A stretch of 64,000 nucleotides of DNA. Source: JAXMAO01 sp046350375 (GTDB lineage: Bacteria > Planctomycetota > Phycisphaerae > UBA1845 > UTPLA1). The stretch spans positions 124,001 to 188,000 of the forward strand of contig JAXMAO010000005.1 of assembly GCA_046350375.1 (NCBI GenBank). The letters run 5' to 3'. The notes under the pieces were generated by a model that did not search any database, was not told where the DNA came from, and saw only the letters and a program-made list of their open reading frames with translations. A program made the position numbers and the translations under genes. Positions 16,476-24,509 of the stretch are shown here, one piece after another (positions within the stretch are counted from its first letter, which is position 1; each line of letters starts with the position of its first letter).

Positions 16476-18017
16476 CTAGAATGTCTGTCGCTCGCGGGCC
16501 GACGGAATGTTGAGCTGGGCGCGATACTTGGCCACCGTCCGGCGAGAGATGGGCAGGCCGACGGTCGACATCTCCTTGGCGATCTGGTCGTCGGCCAGCG
16601 GGTTGCGCTTGTCTTCGGCGTCGATGATTTCCTTGACCTTGGTGCGGATGCGATCCCAGCTCACCTCTTCGCCCGACTGGGTCTCGGTGCCGCTGGTGAA
16701 GAACATTCGCAGCGGGTAGATGCCGCGCGGCGACTGGATGTATTTCTCGTCCACCGTGCGCGAGATGGTACTCGGGTCGCAGCTGAACTCCTCGGCCAGG
16801 TCGCGCATCTTCAGCACCTTCAGCGACTGCCCGCCGAACTCGAAGAATTCGCGCTGCCGCTCGACCACGACCTTGGCCAGTTGCAGCAGCCGCTCGCGGC
16901 GGAACTGGATCGCGTCGATCAGCGTCGTCGCCGACTCGAAGTGCTTCCGCAGGAACTCTCGCGCGTCCTTGTCTTCGCGACATTGCTCGAGCATGCGCTG
17001 ATACTGCCCCGAAACGCGCAGCCGCGGATTGTTGCCCCGCGCCAGCCGAACCAGCAGCCCGTCGCCGTCTTCGGCATACTCGACGATGATGTCCGGCGTT
17101 ACGGTCGGCACCTCGCTTGATGAGATCAGCAGGCCGGGGTGATGGTGCAGCTTCGACAGGACGGCCAGCGCTTCCTTGACCTCTTCGATGTCCTTGCCGG
17201 TCGCCCGCGCCACCGCCGGCAGCCGGTTCTTGCCGATGTCGATCAGGTGCTTGCGGACCAGCTCATCGGTCAGCGGCGGCACGGCCGGCAGCCCGTCGAG
17301 CTGAATCAGCAGGCACTCGGTCAGGTCGCGCGCCCCCACGCCCGACGGCTCGAGCGTCTGCACCAGGTCGAGCGCCTCTTCCAGCACCGGCGTGCCCAGC
17401 GCCGGCTCGGCCGACGCCGCAATCTCCTCCAGCAGTGCCTGCGACTCCGCGGGCGTTCGCTGAAAGACCAGCGGCAGCACTCCGTTCGCCTCGGCCGCCG
17501 ACGTCCGCTCGTGCTCGGTCCGCAGGTAGCCGTCGTTGTCCATCCAGCCGATCAGCGCCATGCCGGCCCGCTTCGCCTCGGCCGACGCCTCGATCATCGC
17601 CCACTGCGACTCGAGATACTCCTGCAGCGATACGCCGCGCGTCGGCGTCTTGGCCATCGCGTCGAGCTTGGCGTCGCGCTCGCCGCGATCGCGCGCCGGG
17701 GCATAGGGCGAATCCCCCGAATCCAGCCCATAGTCGCGCCCCAGCCGTTCCAGCCGCTCGAACGACTTGGCTTCCTGCTCGGTGGTCGTGGGGGGCTCGT
17801 GCCGGGTCGCATCGCCGGCCGGGGCGCCGTCAGCCGCCGGCGCGGCTTCGGCCTCGGCCTCTTCGAGCACCGGGTTGGACGACAGCTCCTCGCGGATCCG
17901 CGCCTCGAGCGCCGGCAGCGGCAGTTGCAGAATCTCCATCGACTGGATGAGCTGCGGCGTCAGCCGCTGCTCCATCCGCATCTGCTGCGAGGGGATCATC
18001 GCGAAATAGCGCGACAT
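16476..18017 (-). CDS. rpoN: RNA polymerase sigma-54 factor
   Basis: 513 residues from the ATG at 18017, which gives the expected N-terminus. Directs RNA polymerase to -24/-12 promoters that need an AAA+ activator. Region I is Gln/Leu-rich (RLTPQLIQSMEILQLPLPAL) and ends in NPVLEE. An acidic region II with Ala/Pro-rich stretches occupies about 50-110. The core-binding domain follows (LQEYLESQW, GYLRTE, DPSGVGARDL-like LEPSGVGARDLTECL). The DNA-binding domain has the helix-turn-helix and ends with the RpoN box SRRTVAKYR at 491-499. No activator is encoded in the window. A candidate promoter and a large stem-loop lie upstream. Confidence 0.96.
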   Translation of the reverse strand: MSRYFAMIPSQQMRMEQRLTPQLIQSMEILQLPLPALEARIREELSSNPVLEEAEAEAAPAADGAPAGDATRHEPPTTTEQEAKSFERLERLGRDYGLDSGDSPYAPARDRGERDAKLDAMAKTPTRGVSLQEYLESQWAMIEASAEAKRAGMALIGWMDNDGYLRTEHERTSAAEANGVLPLVFQRTPAESQALLEEIAASAEPALGTPVLEEALDLVQTLEPSGVGARDLTECLLIQLDGLPAVPPLTDELVRKHLIDIGKNRLPAVARATGKDIEEVKEALAVLSKLHHHPGLLISSSEVPTVTPDIIVEYAEDGDGLLVRLARGNNPRLRVSGQYQRMLEQCREDKDAREFLRKHFESATTLIDAIQFRRERLLQLAKVVVERQREFFEFGGQSLKVLKMRDLAEEFSCDPSTISRTVDEKYIQSPRGIYPLRMFFTSGTETQSGEEVSWDRIRTKVKEIIDAEDKRNPLADDQIAKEMSTVGLPISRRTVAKYRAQLNIPSARERQTF

Positions 18018-18101
18018 GCTCGCCGTCCTGCCGTTGCGAACCGAAACCTGCCCGCAGCACCGACTCCGGGCAAACCTTCCGCGGCGCACACCGTCCCTTC
18101 T

Positions 18102-18129
18102 ATTCTCGTAGTCGCGGCGCCGAAATCAA
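18102..18129 (-). promoter_or_regulatory. Candidate promoter for rpoN
   Basis: On the minus strand TTGATT (18124-18129), a 16-base spacer and GAGAAT (18102-18107); each box matches 4 of 6 positions. Transcription would begin near 18095, leaving a leader of about 80 bases. A plausible but unproven site. Confidence 0.38.
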
Positions 18130-18180
18130 GGCCACGGCCGAATTTGGCTCAATCGGGCGGTCGGAACTCACAACAGCACA

Positions 18181-18223
18181 CGACCGGCGGGTCGTCAGGC
18201 ACGCGCCTGCCGGCCGCCGGTCG
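18181..18223. terminator. Large inverted repeat between the PDZ gene and rpoN
   Basis: A perfect 10-base outer stem (CGACCGGCGG at 18181-18190 against CCGCCGGTCG at 18214-18223) encloses a 5-base inner stem (CAGGC/GCCTG, loop ACGC). It lies 82 bases past the stop of the PDZ gene and upstream of the rpoN promoter, where a terminator is expected, but no T-tract follows on either strand. A 15-base direct repeat GCGCCTGCCGGCCGC occurs inside it (18203-18217) and again at 18251-18265. It may be a factor-assisted terminator or a small REP-like element. Confidence 0.45.
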
Positions 18224-18304
18224 TTGTGGAGTGGGAAGCCTGTTTCAGCCGCGCCTGCCGGCCGCGGCGATGGGGGGCACGTTGCGCCCGGGAACGCGCG
18301 CCGC

Positions 18305-19735
18305 CTAGCGCCGCGGTTCGTCGCCGTCCGCGTCGTCGTCGGCGTTCATTTTCTGGTAGCGCTCGTAGAGCTTGGGCCGCTTGGCCTTCAGCTCCTTCGC
18401 CGAGGCATAGTGCTGCACGTGCTCGCCGTCGTCGCCGCGCGTGGTCACGGTGATCCCGCCATCGCGATCGGTCTCAAACCGGACGTTGGGCCGATCGCCT
18501 CCGGCGAACCGGCGCCGCATGGCGCCGCCGCGCTCCTCAAACGCCCGCAACGCCCGCTCCTGGGCCTGCATCGCGGCGCGCTCGGCCTCCTTCGTTGCCC
18601 GCTCGGCCTGCTCCAGCGCCGCGCGCAGCTTCTCGTCGTTGAGCTGCACGCCCGCGCCGAAGCTCCAGTGCGACTGCCCGGCGCCGACGCGCGCGTAAAG
18701 CTTGTACGCCTCCGGGTCGGCCTCGCGAAACGCCTTGGCGTTCGGATACTTCCTGGTCTTGGCTTCCTTTGAGCCGCCGCTGGCGTCGCGCCGCGTGACC
18801 CGGAACGAGCCGTCCGGCTCCTTGCGAATCTCGGTCGTCACGCCGTCCTTCGTCTCGAGGATGACCGCCGTCGAATTGCCGTCGTTCCGGCCCGACGCGT
18901 CGAAGTACAGCTTCAGCGGCTCGAGCGCCTGCGGATTCATGAACGGCGTCACCTGCCACTGGCCGGTCGGCGTGCGCTGCAACACCCGGCCGCGCAGCTC
19001 CGACGCGTTCACCTCGTCGTTGCCTTCGACCTCGTACTTGTAGCGGATCGTCTCGGGCTTGGGACGCGGTCCGGGCCGCAGTTCCACCCGCGTCCGCTTG
19101 CCGCCGCGAACGACCACCAGGCGCACGTCGCCGCCCGATTTCGTGCCGCGGATCACCTCGGCGAACTTCTCCGGCGCGTTCGGCGCCCGCTCGCCGTTCA
19201 CCTCCATCAGCACGTCATACTGCAGGATTCCCCCCGCATCGGCCGGAGAATCCTTCACCACGTTCAGCACCATCAGGTGCTTGCCTTCGAGGTTCAGGTG
19301 CGACTGCAGCATCTTCGGCACCGGCGTCAGCGTCACGCCGATCCACGGGCCGCTGGGTGCCCGCGCCTCGGCCCGGGCGCTGCTCCAGCCGCCGCTGTCG
19401 TTGTCGTTGTCGTCGTCATCGTCGCCATCGCCGTCATTGGCCGGGCCCGTGCGGCTGAGCCGGCCCGCGGGCTGCATCGCGACGCCCGTCGCCGCATGGG
19501 CGGACACGGAAGGTTCGGAAGGCCCGCCCGTCGGAACGCCGCATGCCACGGGCATCGACGGCCCGCGGGCGGGGAAGGTCTGTGTCAGCGCCAGCACGTC
19601 GGCCGTGCCGAGCGTGCGGCTCAGCGTCAGCCGGCATTCGCGCAGTGCGCTCGCCGGCGACGCGTCGGTCTCATGGGTCTGCGGCTGCGGCGCCAGCCAC
19701 GCCGCCACGATCAGGATCAATCGGGTCAGCAACAT
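18305..19735 (-). CDS. Exported PDZ-domain protein
   Basis: 476 residues from ATG at 19735, preceded by a good AGGAG element. Residues 1-15 form a short signal sequence. A disordered region ends in an acid run (DGDGDDDDDNDND, about 101-113), followed by a PDZ domain at about 130-215 (WIGVTLTPVP, ADAGGILQYDVLMEVNG, GGDVRLVVVRGGK), as in DegS/RseP-type periplasmic sensors, but with no protease domain. A basic and then helical C-terminal half (about 370-440, ALEQAERATKEAERAAMQA) looks coiled-coil. It lies 65 bases downstream of the anti-sigma gene on the same strand and may be part of the same envelope-stress unit. Partner peptides are unknown. Confidence 0.78.
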   Translation of the reverse strand: MLLTRLILIVAAWLAPQPQTHETDASPASALRECRLTLSRTLGTADVLALTQTFPARGPSMPVACGVPTGGPSEPSVSAHAATGVAMQPAGRLSRTGPANDGDGDDDDDNDNDSGGWSSARAEARAPSGPWIGVTLTPVPKMLQSHLNLEGKHLMVLNVVKDSPADAGGILQYDVLMEVNGERAPNAPEKFAEVIRGTKSGGDVRLVVVRGGKRTRVELRPGPRPKPETIRYKYEVEGNDEVNASELRGRVLQRTPTGQWQVTPFMNPQALEPLKLYFDASGRNDGNSTAVILETKDGVTTEIRKEPDGSFRVTRRDASGGSKEAKTRKYPNAKAFREADPEAYKLYARVGAGQSHWSFGAGVQLNDEKLRAALEQAERATKEAERAAMQAQERALRAFEERGGAMRRRFAGGDRPNVRFETDRDGGITVTTRGDDGEHVQHYASAKELKAKRPKLYERYQKMNADDDADGDEPRR

Positions 19736-19800
19736 GATTCGGTTCTCCTGCCTCGCCCCACGTCTTGAGATCGCCAGACGGCCCGGCCGGACCGCGCCTG

Positions 19801-20445
19801 TCAAAACTCGCGCGAAAGCGGCCGCACCCGCGCCTGCCGCGTGTTCTGCTCCAGCAGGTAAATGCGGTCGCCAGCCTCGTTCGTGATGCCGATCACGTCG
19901 CGCGTGTTGCGCGTCTGCCGGTGATTCGGGTGCAGCGACGATTCGGGCACGTAATCCACGAACTGCGGCGTCGGGCGGCCGGTCGGCAACCCCCACGCCG
20001 CGGGCGGAATGTCGTTCGGCGACAGCGGTCGCCAGACACGCGGCCGCAGATCGGTTGGCGCAGTCGGTTCCACGTTGGCGACGCCGACCGACGCTCCGCC
20101 GTTCGAAGGCAACTGCAGCCAGGCCGAGCGCCGCCAAATCCCGCTCACCGACAGGGCCACCGCCGCCGCCGCTCCCAGCGACACGCCGGCCCACGTCAAG
20201 ATTCGCCGCTGCGAAGCCCGCCGCCTCACACTCGCCGCCGCCAGCGCCGTGCCCGGCTGCGCCGCCCGCACCACGACGTGGCGCAGCGCCGCGGCCGCCC
20301 GCGCGTCCAGCGCGCGATATTCCTCCACGAGCTGCCGCGCGGTCGCATCCGACGCCAGCCGCGCCTCCAGCACCGCCCGCTCCGCCGGGCTCAGCTCGCC
20401 GTCGATCAGGCGGTTGATCAGTATTTCAGTCGTTTCGTCGATCAT
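19801..20445 (-). CDS. Membrane-anchored anti-sigma factor (putative)
   Basis: 214 residues. The N-terminus INRLIDGELSPAERAVLEARL and the following helices match the anti-sigma domain of FecR/RsiW-like factors, which bind an ECF sigma factor in the cytoplasm. The zinc-binding HxxxCxxC signature of ZAS-type anti-sigma factors is absent. One transmembrane helix (about 83-103, ILTWAGVSLGAAAAVALSV) separates it from a periplasmic C-terminal domain. Its start overlaps the stop of the ECF sigma gene by four bases (ATGA), the usual layout of a sigma/anti-sigma pair. The signal it senses is unknown; the PDZ gene just downstream is a candidate partner. Confidence 0.82.
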   Translation of the reverse strand: MIDETTEILINRLIDGELSPAERAVLEARLASDATARQLVEEYRALDARAAAALRHVVVRAAQPGTALAAASVRRRASQRRILTWAGVSLGAAAAVALSVSGIWRRSAWLQLPSNGGASVGVANVEPTAPTDLRPRVWRPLSPNDIPPAAWGLPTGRPTPQFVDYVPESSLHPNHRQTRNTRDVIGITNEAGDRIYLLEQNTRQARVRPLSREF

Positions 20446-21068
20446 CGCTCGTCATCCGCGCCACTCGGTCGCAGACTCTCACGCAGCAGCCGCCGCGCCC
20501 GAACCAGTCGCGTCTCCACCGTATCCAGCGGCAGCCCGAGGGCCTCGCCGATCTGCTGGTAGTTCCACTCCTCGAGGTGACGCAGGACGAACGGCTCGCG
20601 ATAAATCGCCGGCAGCCCCTGAATCGCCCGCATCACCCGCTCGTGTTCCTCCGATTCCGCCAGCGCCTCGGGCGAGCCTGGCTCGGCGTGTGCCACGTCG
20701 GCCTCGGCCGGCAGTACGCGGAAGAGTTGTCGCTCGCGCGTCGAACGCTGTCCGGCGTCGATCGCCGCATTCCGCGCCAGCCGGAAGAGCCAGCCGCGCC
20801 ATCGCGTCGGATCCGCCAGGGTCCCGATCTGCGAGCAGACGTTGATCCAGATCTGCTGGACCACGTCGTCCACCGCACCGGGTCGACCGAGCGTCGTATA
20901 GACAACACCGCGAACCCAGCGATCGTGGCGGCGAACCAGCGCTTCCAGCGCGCCCGGCGCGTCCCGCCCGCCGCGGCGCGCGCGGTCCACCAGTTGCGCG
21001 TCCTCATCGGCGGCCCCGGCCGCCATCGCCACGTCCACTCGTTGTTCTAGACGCTTTTCAGGGTCCAT
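20442..21068 (-). CDS. ECF-type RNA polymerase sigma factor
   Basis: 208 residues from ATG at 21068. Region 2 is seen in LVRRHDRWVRGVVYTTLG and DDVVQQIWINVCSQI, with RWRGWLFRLARNAAIDAGQR after it. Region 4 is LPAIYREPFVLRHLEEWNY followed by QQIGEALGLPLDTVETRLVR, giving the -35-binding helix-turn-helix. A linker of about 35 acidic residues separates them. The sigma-70 region 1 and 3 domains are absent, as expected for group 4. It is co-translated with the anti-sigma gene. Such pairs are abundant in planctomycetes; the regulon is not identifiable here, and no obvious self-promoter was found. Confidence 0.92.
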   Translation of the reverse strand: MDPEKRLEQRVDVAMAAGAADEDAQLVDRARRGGRDAPGALEALVRRHDRWVRGVVYTTLGRPGAVDDVVQQIWINVCSQIGTLADPTRWRGWLFRLARNAAIDAGQRSTRERQLFRVLPAEADVAHAEPGSPEALAESEEHERVMRAIQGLPAIYREPFVLRHLEEWNYQQIGEALGLPLDTVETRLVRARRLLRESLRPSGADDER

Positions 21069-21123
21069 GCCTGTCACGAACTCTACGATCGCAACTCGAC
21101 TGCGGATCGTAGGTTGTAACCGC

Positions 21124-21151
21124 GGCCCGGGCCGATTGTCCGGCCCGGGCC
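21124..21151. terminator. Perfect GC-rich stem-loop between PEP-CTERM gene and sigma gene
   Basis: An 11-base perfect stem (GGCCCGGGCCG at 21124-21134 against CGGCCCGGGCC at 21141-21151) with loop ATTGTC. It lies about 95 bases beyond the stop of the PEP-CTERM gene in its direction of transcription, which fits a terminator, but no T-run follows; the T-run on the minus strand precedes the stem. It could also be a site bound by a dimeric regulator of the sigma gene, 56 bases from its start. Confidence 0.45.
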
Positions 21152-21243
21152 CGAAAAAGGCATGTGTGAATGGCAGCGCCGGACGGCCCGGCCGCTCGGG
21201 TTGGTGCGATCTCCGCCCGACGGCGGGGTTTCGGCTTCGGGAT

Positions 21244-22047
21244 TCAGCGCCGTTTCCGCCACGGACATGCGACCAGCCCGCCCATCGCCAGCAGCAGCAG
21301 CGCGCTCGGCTCGGGCGCGGCGTAGCGGTTTCGCCATCCCCAGCGGATGCCATCGTGAATGATGACCGAGTTCGCCGCCGTCTGCTCGACGAGGTAGAGC
21401 TCGGCGACCCAGTAGTGGTACAGCAGCGCATCGGGGCGCGACGGGTCGTCCTCGAAGAACCGCGGGCCGGCGTAGCCGGCGCGATCATAGTAGGGATTGG
21501 CAGTTCCCCCGGCGATGTCCACCTTGTACTCGGGAGTGCCATGGGCGCCCGTGAGCGGGTGGTTGGAGTAGGTCACCTGAATCCAGTGCGTGCTGCCGAG
21601 CGGCGGCAGATCGTCGTCCCCGTCGTCGAAGAAAACGGTGAACTGCGCCCCCACCTTGTTGCACGCGCCCACCGCCTTGTACTTCGAGACGATGAACCGC
21701 CCGTTCAGGGGGTTGAGCGCGCTGCTGAACTGCCACGTGGGGAACTGCTGGCTCAGCTTGTCATCGAAGAAGCTCGTGCCGCCCGTCGGAATGATCTCCG
21801 GCGGATAAGGATCGAGCCACGCCAGGCCGTTCGCCGGCGCCACGTCGCCGCCGCACGGACCGTAATCCTGAAATTGGCGATGGTCCGTGACGGTGTCGTT
21901 GAACACGATCGTGCTGGCGCGGCCGGCCGCGGCGTGCAGCCCGACCAGGACGAGCACAGTCACCCCCGCGAAGCGGCCGAATTGGCTCGCCGGCGGGCGG
22001 TGTGGAATGAGCGGACGCGCGACGCTTGAGTTGGTTTGGCACGACAT
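21244..22047 (-). CDS. PEP-CTERM sorted exported protein
   Basis: 267 residues. An unusually strong ribosome-binding site (AGGAGG) precedes the ATG. Residues about 25-45 form the signal peptide (FAGVTVLVLVGLHAAAGRA). The body is beta-rich and Tyr/Asp-rich with no family I recognise. The C-terminus is a classical PEP-CTERM tail: PEPSALLLLAMGG (from residue 245), a hydrophobic segment, then WRKRR. Exosortases cut at this motif and pass proteins to the cell surface or exopolysaccharide. It lies downstream of the PEP-CTERM protease gene, same strand, about 400 bases away. The exosortase itself is not in the window. Confidence 0.85.
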   Translation of the reverse strand: MSCQTNSSVARPLIPHRPPASQFGRFAGVTVLVLVGLHAAAGRASTIVFNDTVTDHRQFQDYGPCGGDVAPANGLAWLDPYPPEIIPTGGTSFFDDKLSQQFPTWQFSSALNPLNGRFIVSKYKAVGACNKVGAQFTVFFDDGDDDLPPLGSTHWIQVTYSNHPLTGAHGTPEYKVDIAGGTANPYYDRAGYAGPRFFEDDPSRPDALLYHYWVAELYLVEQTAANSVIIHDGIRWGWRNRYAAPEPSALLLLAMGGLVACPWRKRR

Positions 22048-22270
22048 TGCAAGCCTCCTGTTCCGGTGCCGTTCGTGACCGGCGCCTCGGCGCTGGTGGG
22101 CCGGACTGCGCGGCGCCCCGTCGATGCCGGCCGTGCGGGCCCTCCCAAGGGAAGACGGCTCGGCGGGTGGACCGGCTACCGCGTGATGGCGCTTTCGTGG
22201 AGTGCGATCGGGGCGGAGCGGGTCAATCCGCGACGCAGGGGTGGTCGCGCCGTGCGCGGCATGCCGCCCG

Positions 22271-22289
22271 GCTCGCCTGAGGGGCGAGC
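22271..22289. repeat. Short inverted repeat in the gap between the two PEP-CTERM genes
   Basis: Perfect 7-base arms GCTCGCC and GGCGAGC around the loop TGAGG. The 400-base gap 22048-22447 otherwise shows only an AT-richer stretch around 22290-22320 and no gene, RNA or convincing promoter. No T-tract follows the stem on the minus strand, so it is at best a weak terminator for the protease gene. Confidence 0.35.
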
Positions 22290-22447
22290 ATTATTCAATC
22301 CAGGAATTGTCGAGATTACGCGGAGAACGCGGCCGGACTGTCTGAGCAGGACCGAGCGGCGCGCGATCTGTTCGGCCGCGGGTCGAACTTCCGACCGACG
22401 CGCGCGGCAGAAAGCGAAGTTTTCGTGATTCCGCTTCGTATTTCAGA

Positions 22448-24064
22448 TTACCGTCGCGCCCTGCGAAGCCGGCCGGCCAGCCCCATTCCGATTGCCAGCA
22501 GACCCAGCGCCGACGGCTCGGGCACGTTCAGCAGATAGACGGCGATCGTCTGCGCGCCCGGAAACCCCGCCATGTTGAACGCCTGGACGCGCGTGAACCA
22601 AGCGTCCAGATTGCCCGGGCCCGAAGCGGCCAGGCCGTTCCAGACCAGCGTGTTGTCGACGCAGCGCCGCTGTGCATCGGCCGTATTGACGACGCACACT
22701 CCCATGTCATCGAGCAGGCCGATGCTGTTCCATCGCTGCTGGACCGTGAGGTCGAGCTGTCCGCCGCCTTGCACGTTGAATTCGCGGCGGATGAGCGACG
22801 GCCCGCCGGTGGTCATGATCTCGCCCTGGCTCTGCGAGCCCTGCTGCCCGGGCGTGCCCAGGTCGTCGTCGACGAACAGCTCCGGGTTGCCGGCGCGGTC
22901 GGTGCCGATGGCGCTCATGTAGCGCCAGCCGGCGTTCGGGCCGATCAGGCCATAGGCCGGGTGAGTGACCGTGTTGTTGTTGGCCGTGGCCCAGTTCGGC
23001 GCGGTGCCGTCCTTGCCGCGATCGGCGGCGGCGAACTCGAACGTGTCGCGGGTCGTGCCGTTGATGGTCAGTCGATCCCAGAAGATCGAGCGGCGCGTGT
23101 AGCTGTCGAGGTAGTTGTAGAGGAACGGCACGGTCACGTTGGCGTCGACGTTGAGCGTGGTGGTGCCGTTGCAGTTGGCGTCCGGGCTGACGTAGCTGTG
23201 CACGCCGCCAATCTGGTCGTCGCCGGCGAAGAACGAAGGCCCGCCCGAGTCGCCCGGGCAGAGGTGGCGGATGGGGTTGCGGTCCGCGACCGTGCCCTGT
23301 CCCGAGTGGAACTCAAAGTGATTGGTCGCCGCCAGCCGGTTGGTGACCGACGAGATCATCAGCCGCTTGTCGCCATATCCCCCGCCCCACGCCGGAATCA
23401 GCCCCAGCGCCGGCACAGCATTGGCATTCCCGACGCCCAGTGCGACGAAGGCCGTGCCGTCCGCCGGTCCGGTGCCGGCCGGTATCCGCAGCAGGCTCCG
23501 TCCGGTTCCGGCCGCCAGCAGCGCCTGCCGCTCGGCGTCGTTGGCCGGGCTCAGCCGCAGCAGTGCCACGTCGTTCGCAACGGTGGTGTTGTCATAGTCC
23601 GGATGGCGCCGCACGCGGTCGCTGGTGACCGGGTTGATCAGGTTGATTCCGTCGGCATATCCGGCGGCGTCCGGGCCAAAGCGGCCGCGCGGCCGAAAGC
23701 TCCGGCCGTTGTCCGCCGCAACCGCCGCATCGCCGACGCAATGGCCGGCCGTGAGAATCCAGAAGTCCGGTTCGGTCGAGCGCCAGGTGTTCGACAGCAA
23801 CAGGGTGCCGGTGCAGTCGCCCCCCGTGCCCGGAATCGGCACGCCGCCGACGGCTGGCATCTCGGCGATTTGCACGCGCCGCGCCAGGTGCTGTCCAGCC
23901 GCCGCGTAGGGGTTGATGTAGACGCCCATGCCGCCGGCGATGGTGACCAGCCCGTGCAGGGCGATCAGGTCGGAGGCGGGCGTGGCGCCCCATGCCGCAA
24001 CGCCGCTCGTGCAGAGAATGACCACCAGCACGGCGCGCTGCCACTGCGAAGAGTGACGAGTCAT
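22448..24064 (-). CDS. Trypsin-like serine protease with PEP-CTERM tail
   Basis: 538 residues. Signal peptide at about 10-27. The S1 catalytic triad is complete: His108 in LTAGHC, Asp165 in NDVALLRL, Ser273 in CPGDSGGPSF. The protease domain covers about 35-320 and includes a disulfide-capable Cys pair around the His loop. A C-terminal domain of about 190 residues (DGTAPNWATANN, SQGEIMTTGG, beta-rich) looks like a carbohydrate- or surface-binding beta-sandwich. The protein ends with the PEP-CTERM sorting signal PEPSALGLLAIG (from 515) and LRRARR. It would be exported, processed by an exosortase and kept at the surface. Its substrates are unknown; the nearby second PEP-CTERM protein is a possible companion. 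Confidence 0.9.
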   Translation of the reverse strand: MTRHSSQWQRAVLVVILCTSGVAAWGATPASDLIALHGLVTIAGGMGVYINPYAAAGQHLARRVQIAEMPAVGGVPIPGTGGDCTGTLLLSNTWRSTEPDFWILTAGHCVGDAAVAADNGRSFRPRGRFGPDAAGYADGINLINPVTSDRVRRHPDYDNTTVANDVALLRLSPANDAERQALLAAGTGRSLLRIPAGTGPADGTAFVALGVGNANAVPALGLIPAWGGGYGDKRLMISSVTNRLAATNHFEFHSGQGTVADRNPIRHLCPGDSGGPSFFAGDDQIGGVHSYVSPDANCNGTTTLNVDANVTVPFLYNYLDSYTRRSIFWDRLTINGTTRDTFEFAAADRGKDGTAPNWATANNNTVTHPAYGLIGPNAGWRYMSAIGTDRAGNPELFVDDDLGTPGQQGSQSQGEIMTTGGPSLIRREFNVQGGGQLDLTVQQRWNSIGLLDDMGVCVVNTADAQRRCVDNTLVWNGLAASGPGNLDAWFTRVQAFNMAGFPGAQTIAVYLLNVPEPSALGLLAIGMGLAGRLRRARR

Positions 24065-24328
24065 GGGTTGTGCTCCTACAAGCGCGCCCCGTCAGAATGG
24101 GGCGTCGGCCCGCGAAAGAGGTGATCGAACTGGCATGACAGCCTACTGACTCCCGCGGCTGAATGCAACGTTTGGCTTATTTTTCATCGTATTTCGCAGT
24201 AACCCCGCGCCGTCCCGGCCGATGGGGCAACGGCGACCGCGGTTGGCCCGCCGCAGCCTGCGGTGATATGGTCGCCGGTGGCTGCCGGCGGCCGATTCCG
24301 CCGCCCGGCGACTATCGCAACAGCCCCC

Positions 24329-24358
24329 TTGACGCCGATGTACGGAACAAGTTAGGAT
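24329..24358 (+). promoter_or_regulatory. Candidate recA promoter
   Basis: TTGACG (24329-24334), an 18-base spacer and TAGGAT (24353-24358). The short palindrome AAC-AA-GTT lies between the boxes (24347-24354), where a repressor such as LexA could bind, but it does not match a known SOS-box consensus well. The predicted leader is about 145 bases. The remaining part of the 445-base gap between the divergent protease and recA genes (24065-24509) shows no gene. Confidence 0.45.
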
Positions 24359-24509
24359 GGGCGTCCGTCGGCGACGCCCGCCGCGCCGCGCTTTGTGGCG
24401 CGCCGGCAGGCGGCCTATAGTGAACCGGCCGGTGCCGACCCGGCCCGCGGGGCCGTCGCCCGGTCAGCCGTTCCGCCGTCCCCGTTCGACGCCCGCTGGA
24501 GACCACGCG

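Noticed and set aside
22030..22050. Sigma-54-like sequence TTGGCACG-N3-TTGCA on the plus strand
   Set aside because: It lies within the first codons of the PEP-CTERM gene on the opposite strand, the GG-to-GC spacing is one base short and no plus-strand gene follows.
24340..24356. Possible SOS box at the recA promoter
   Set aside because: The sequence around GAACAAGTT does not fit the known proteobacterial, Gram-positive or cyanobacterial LexA-box consensus; kept only as a low-interest observation.
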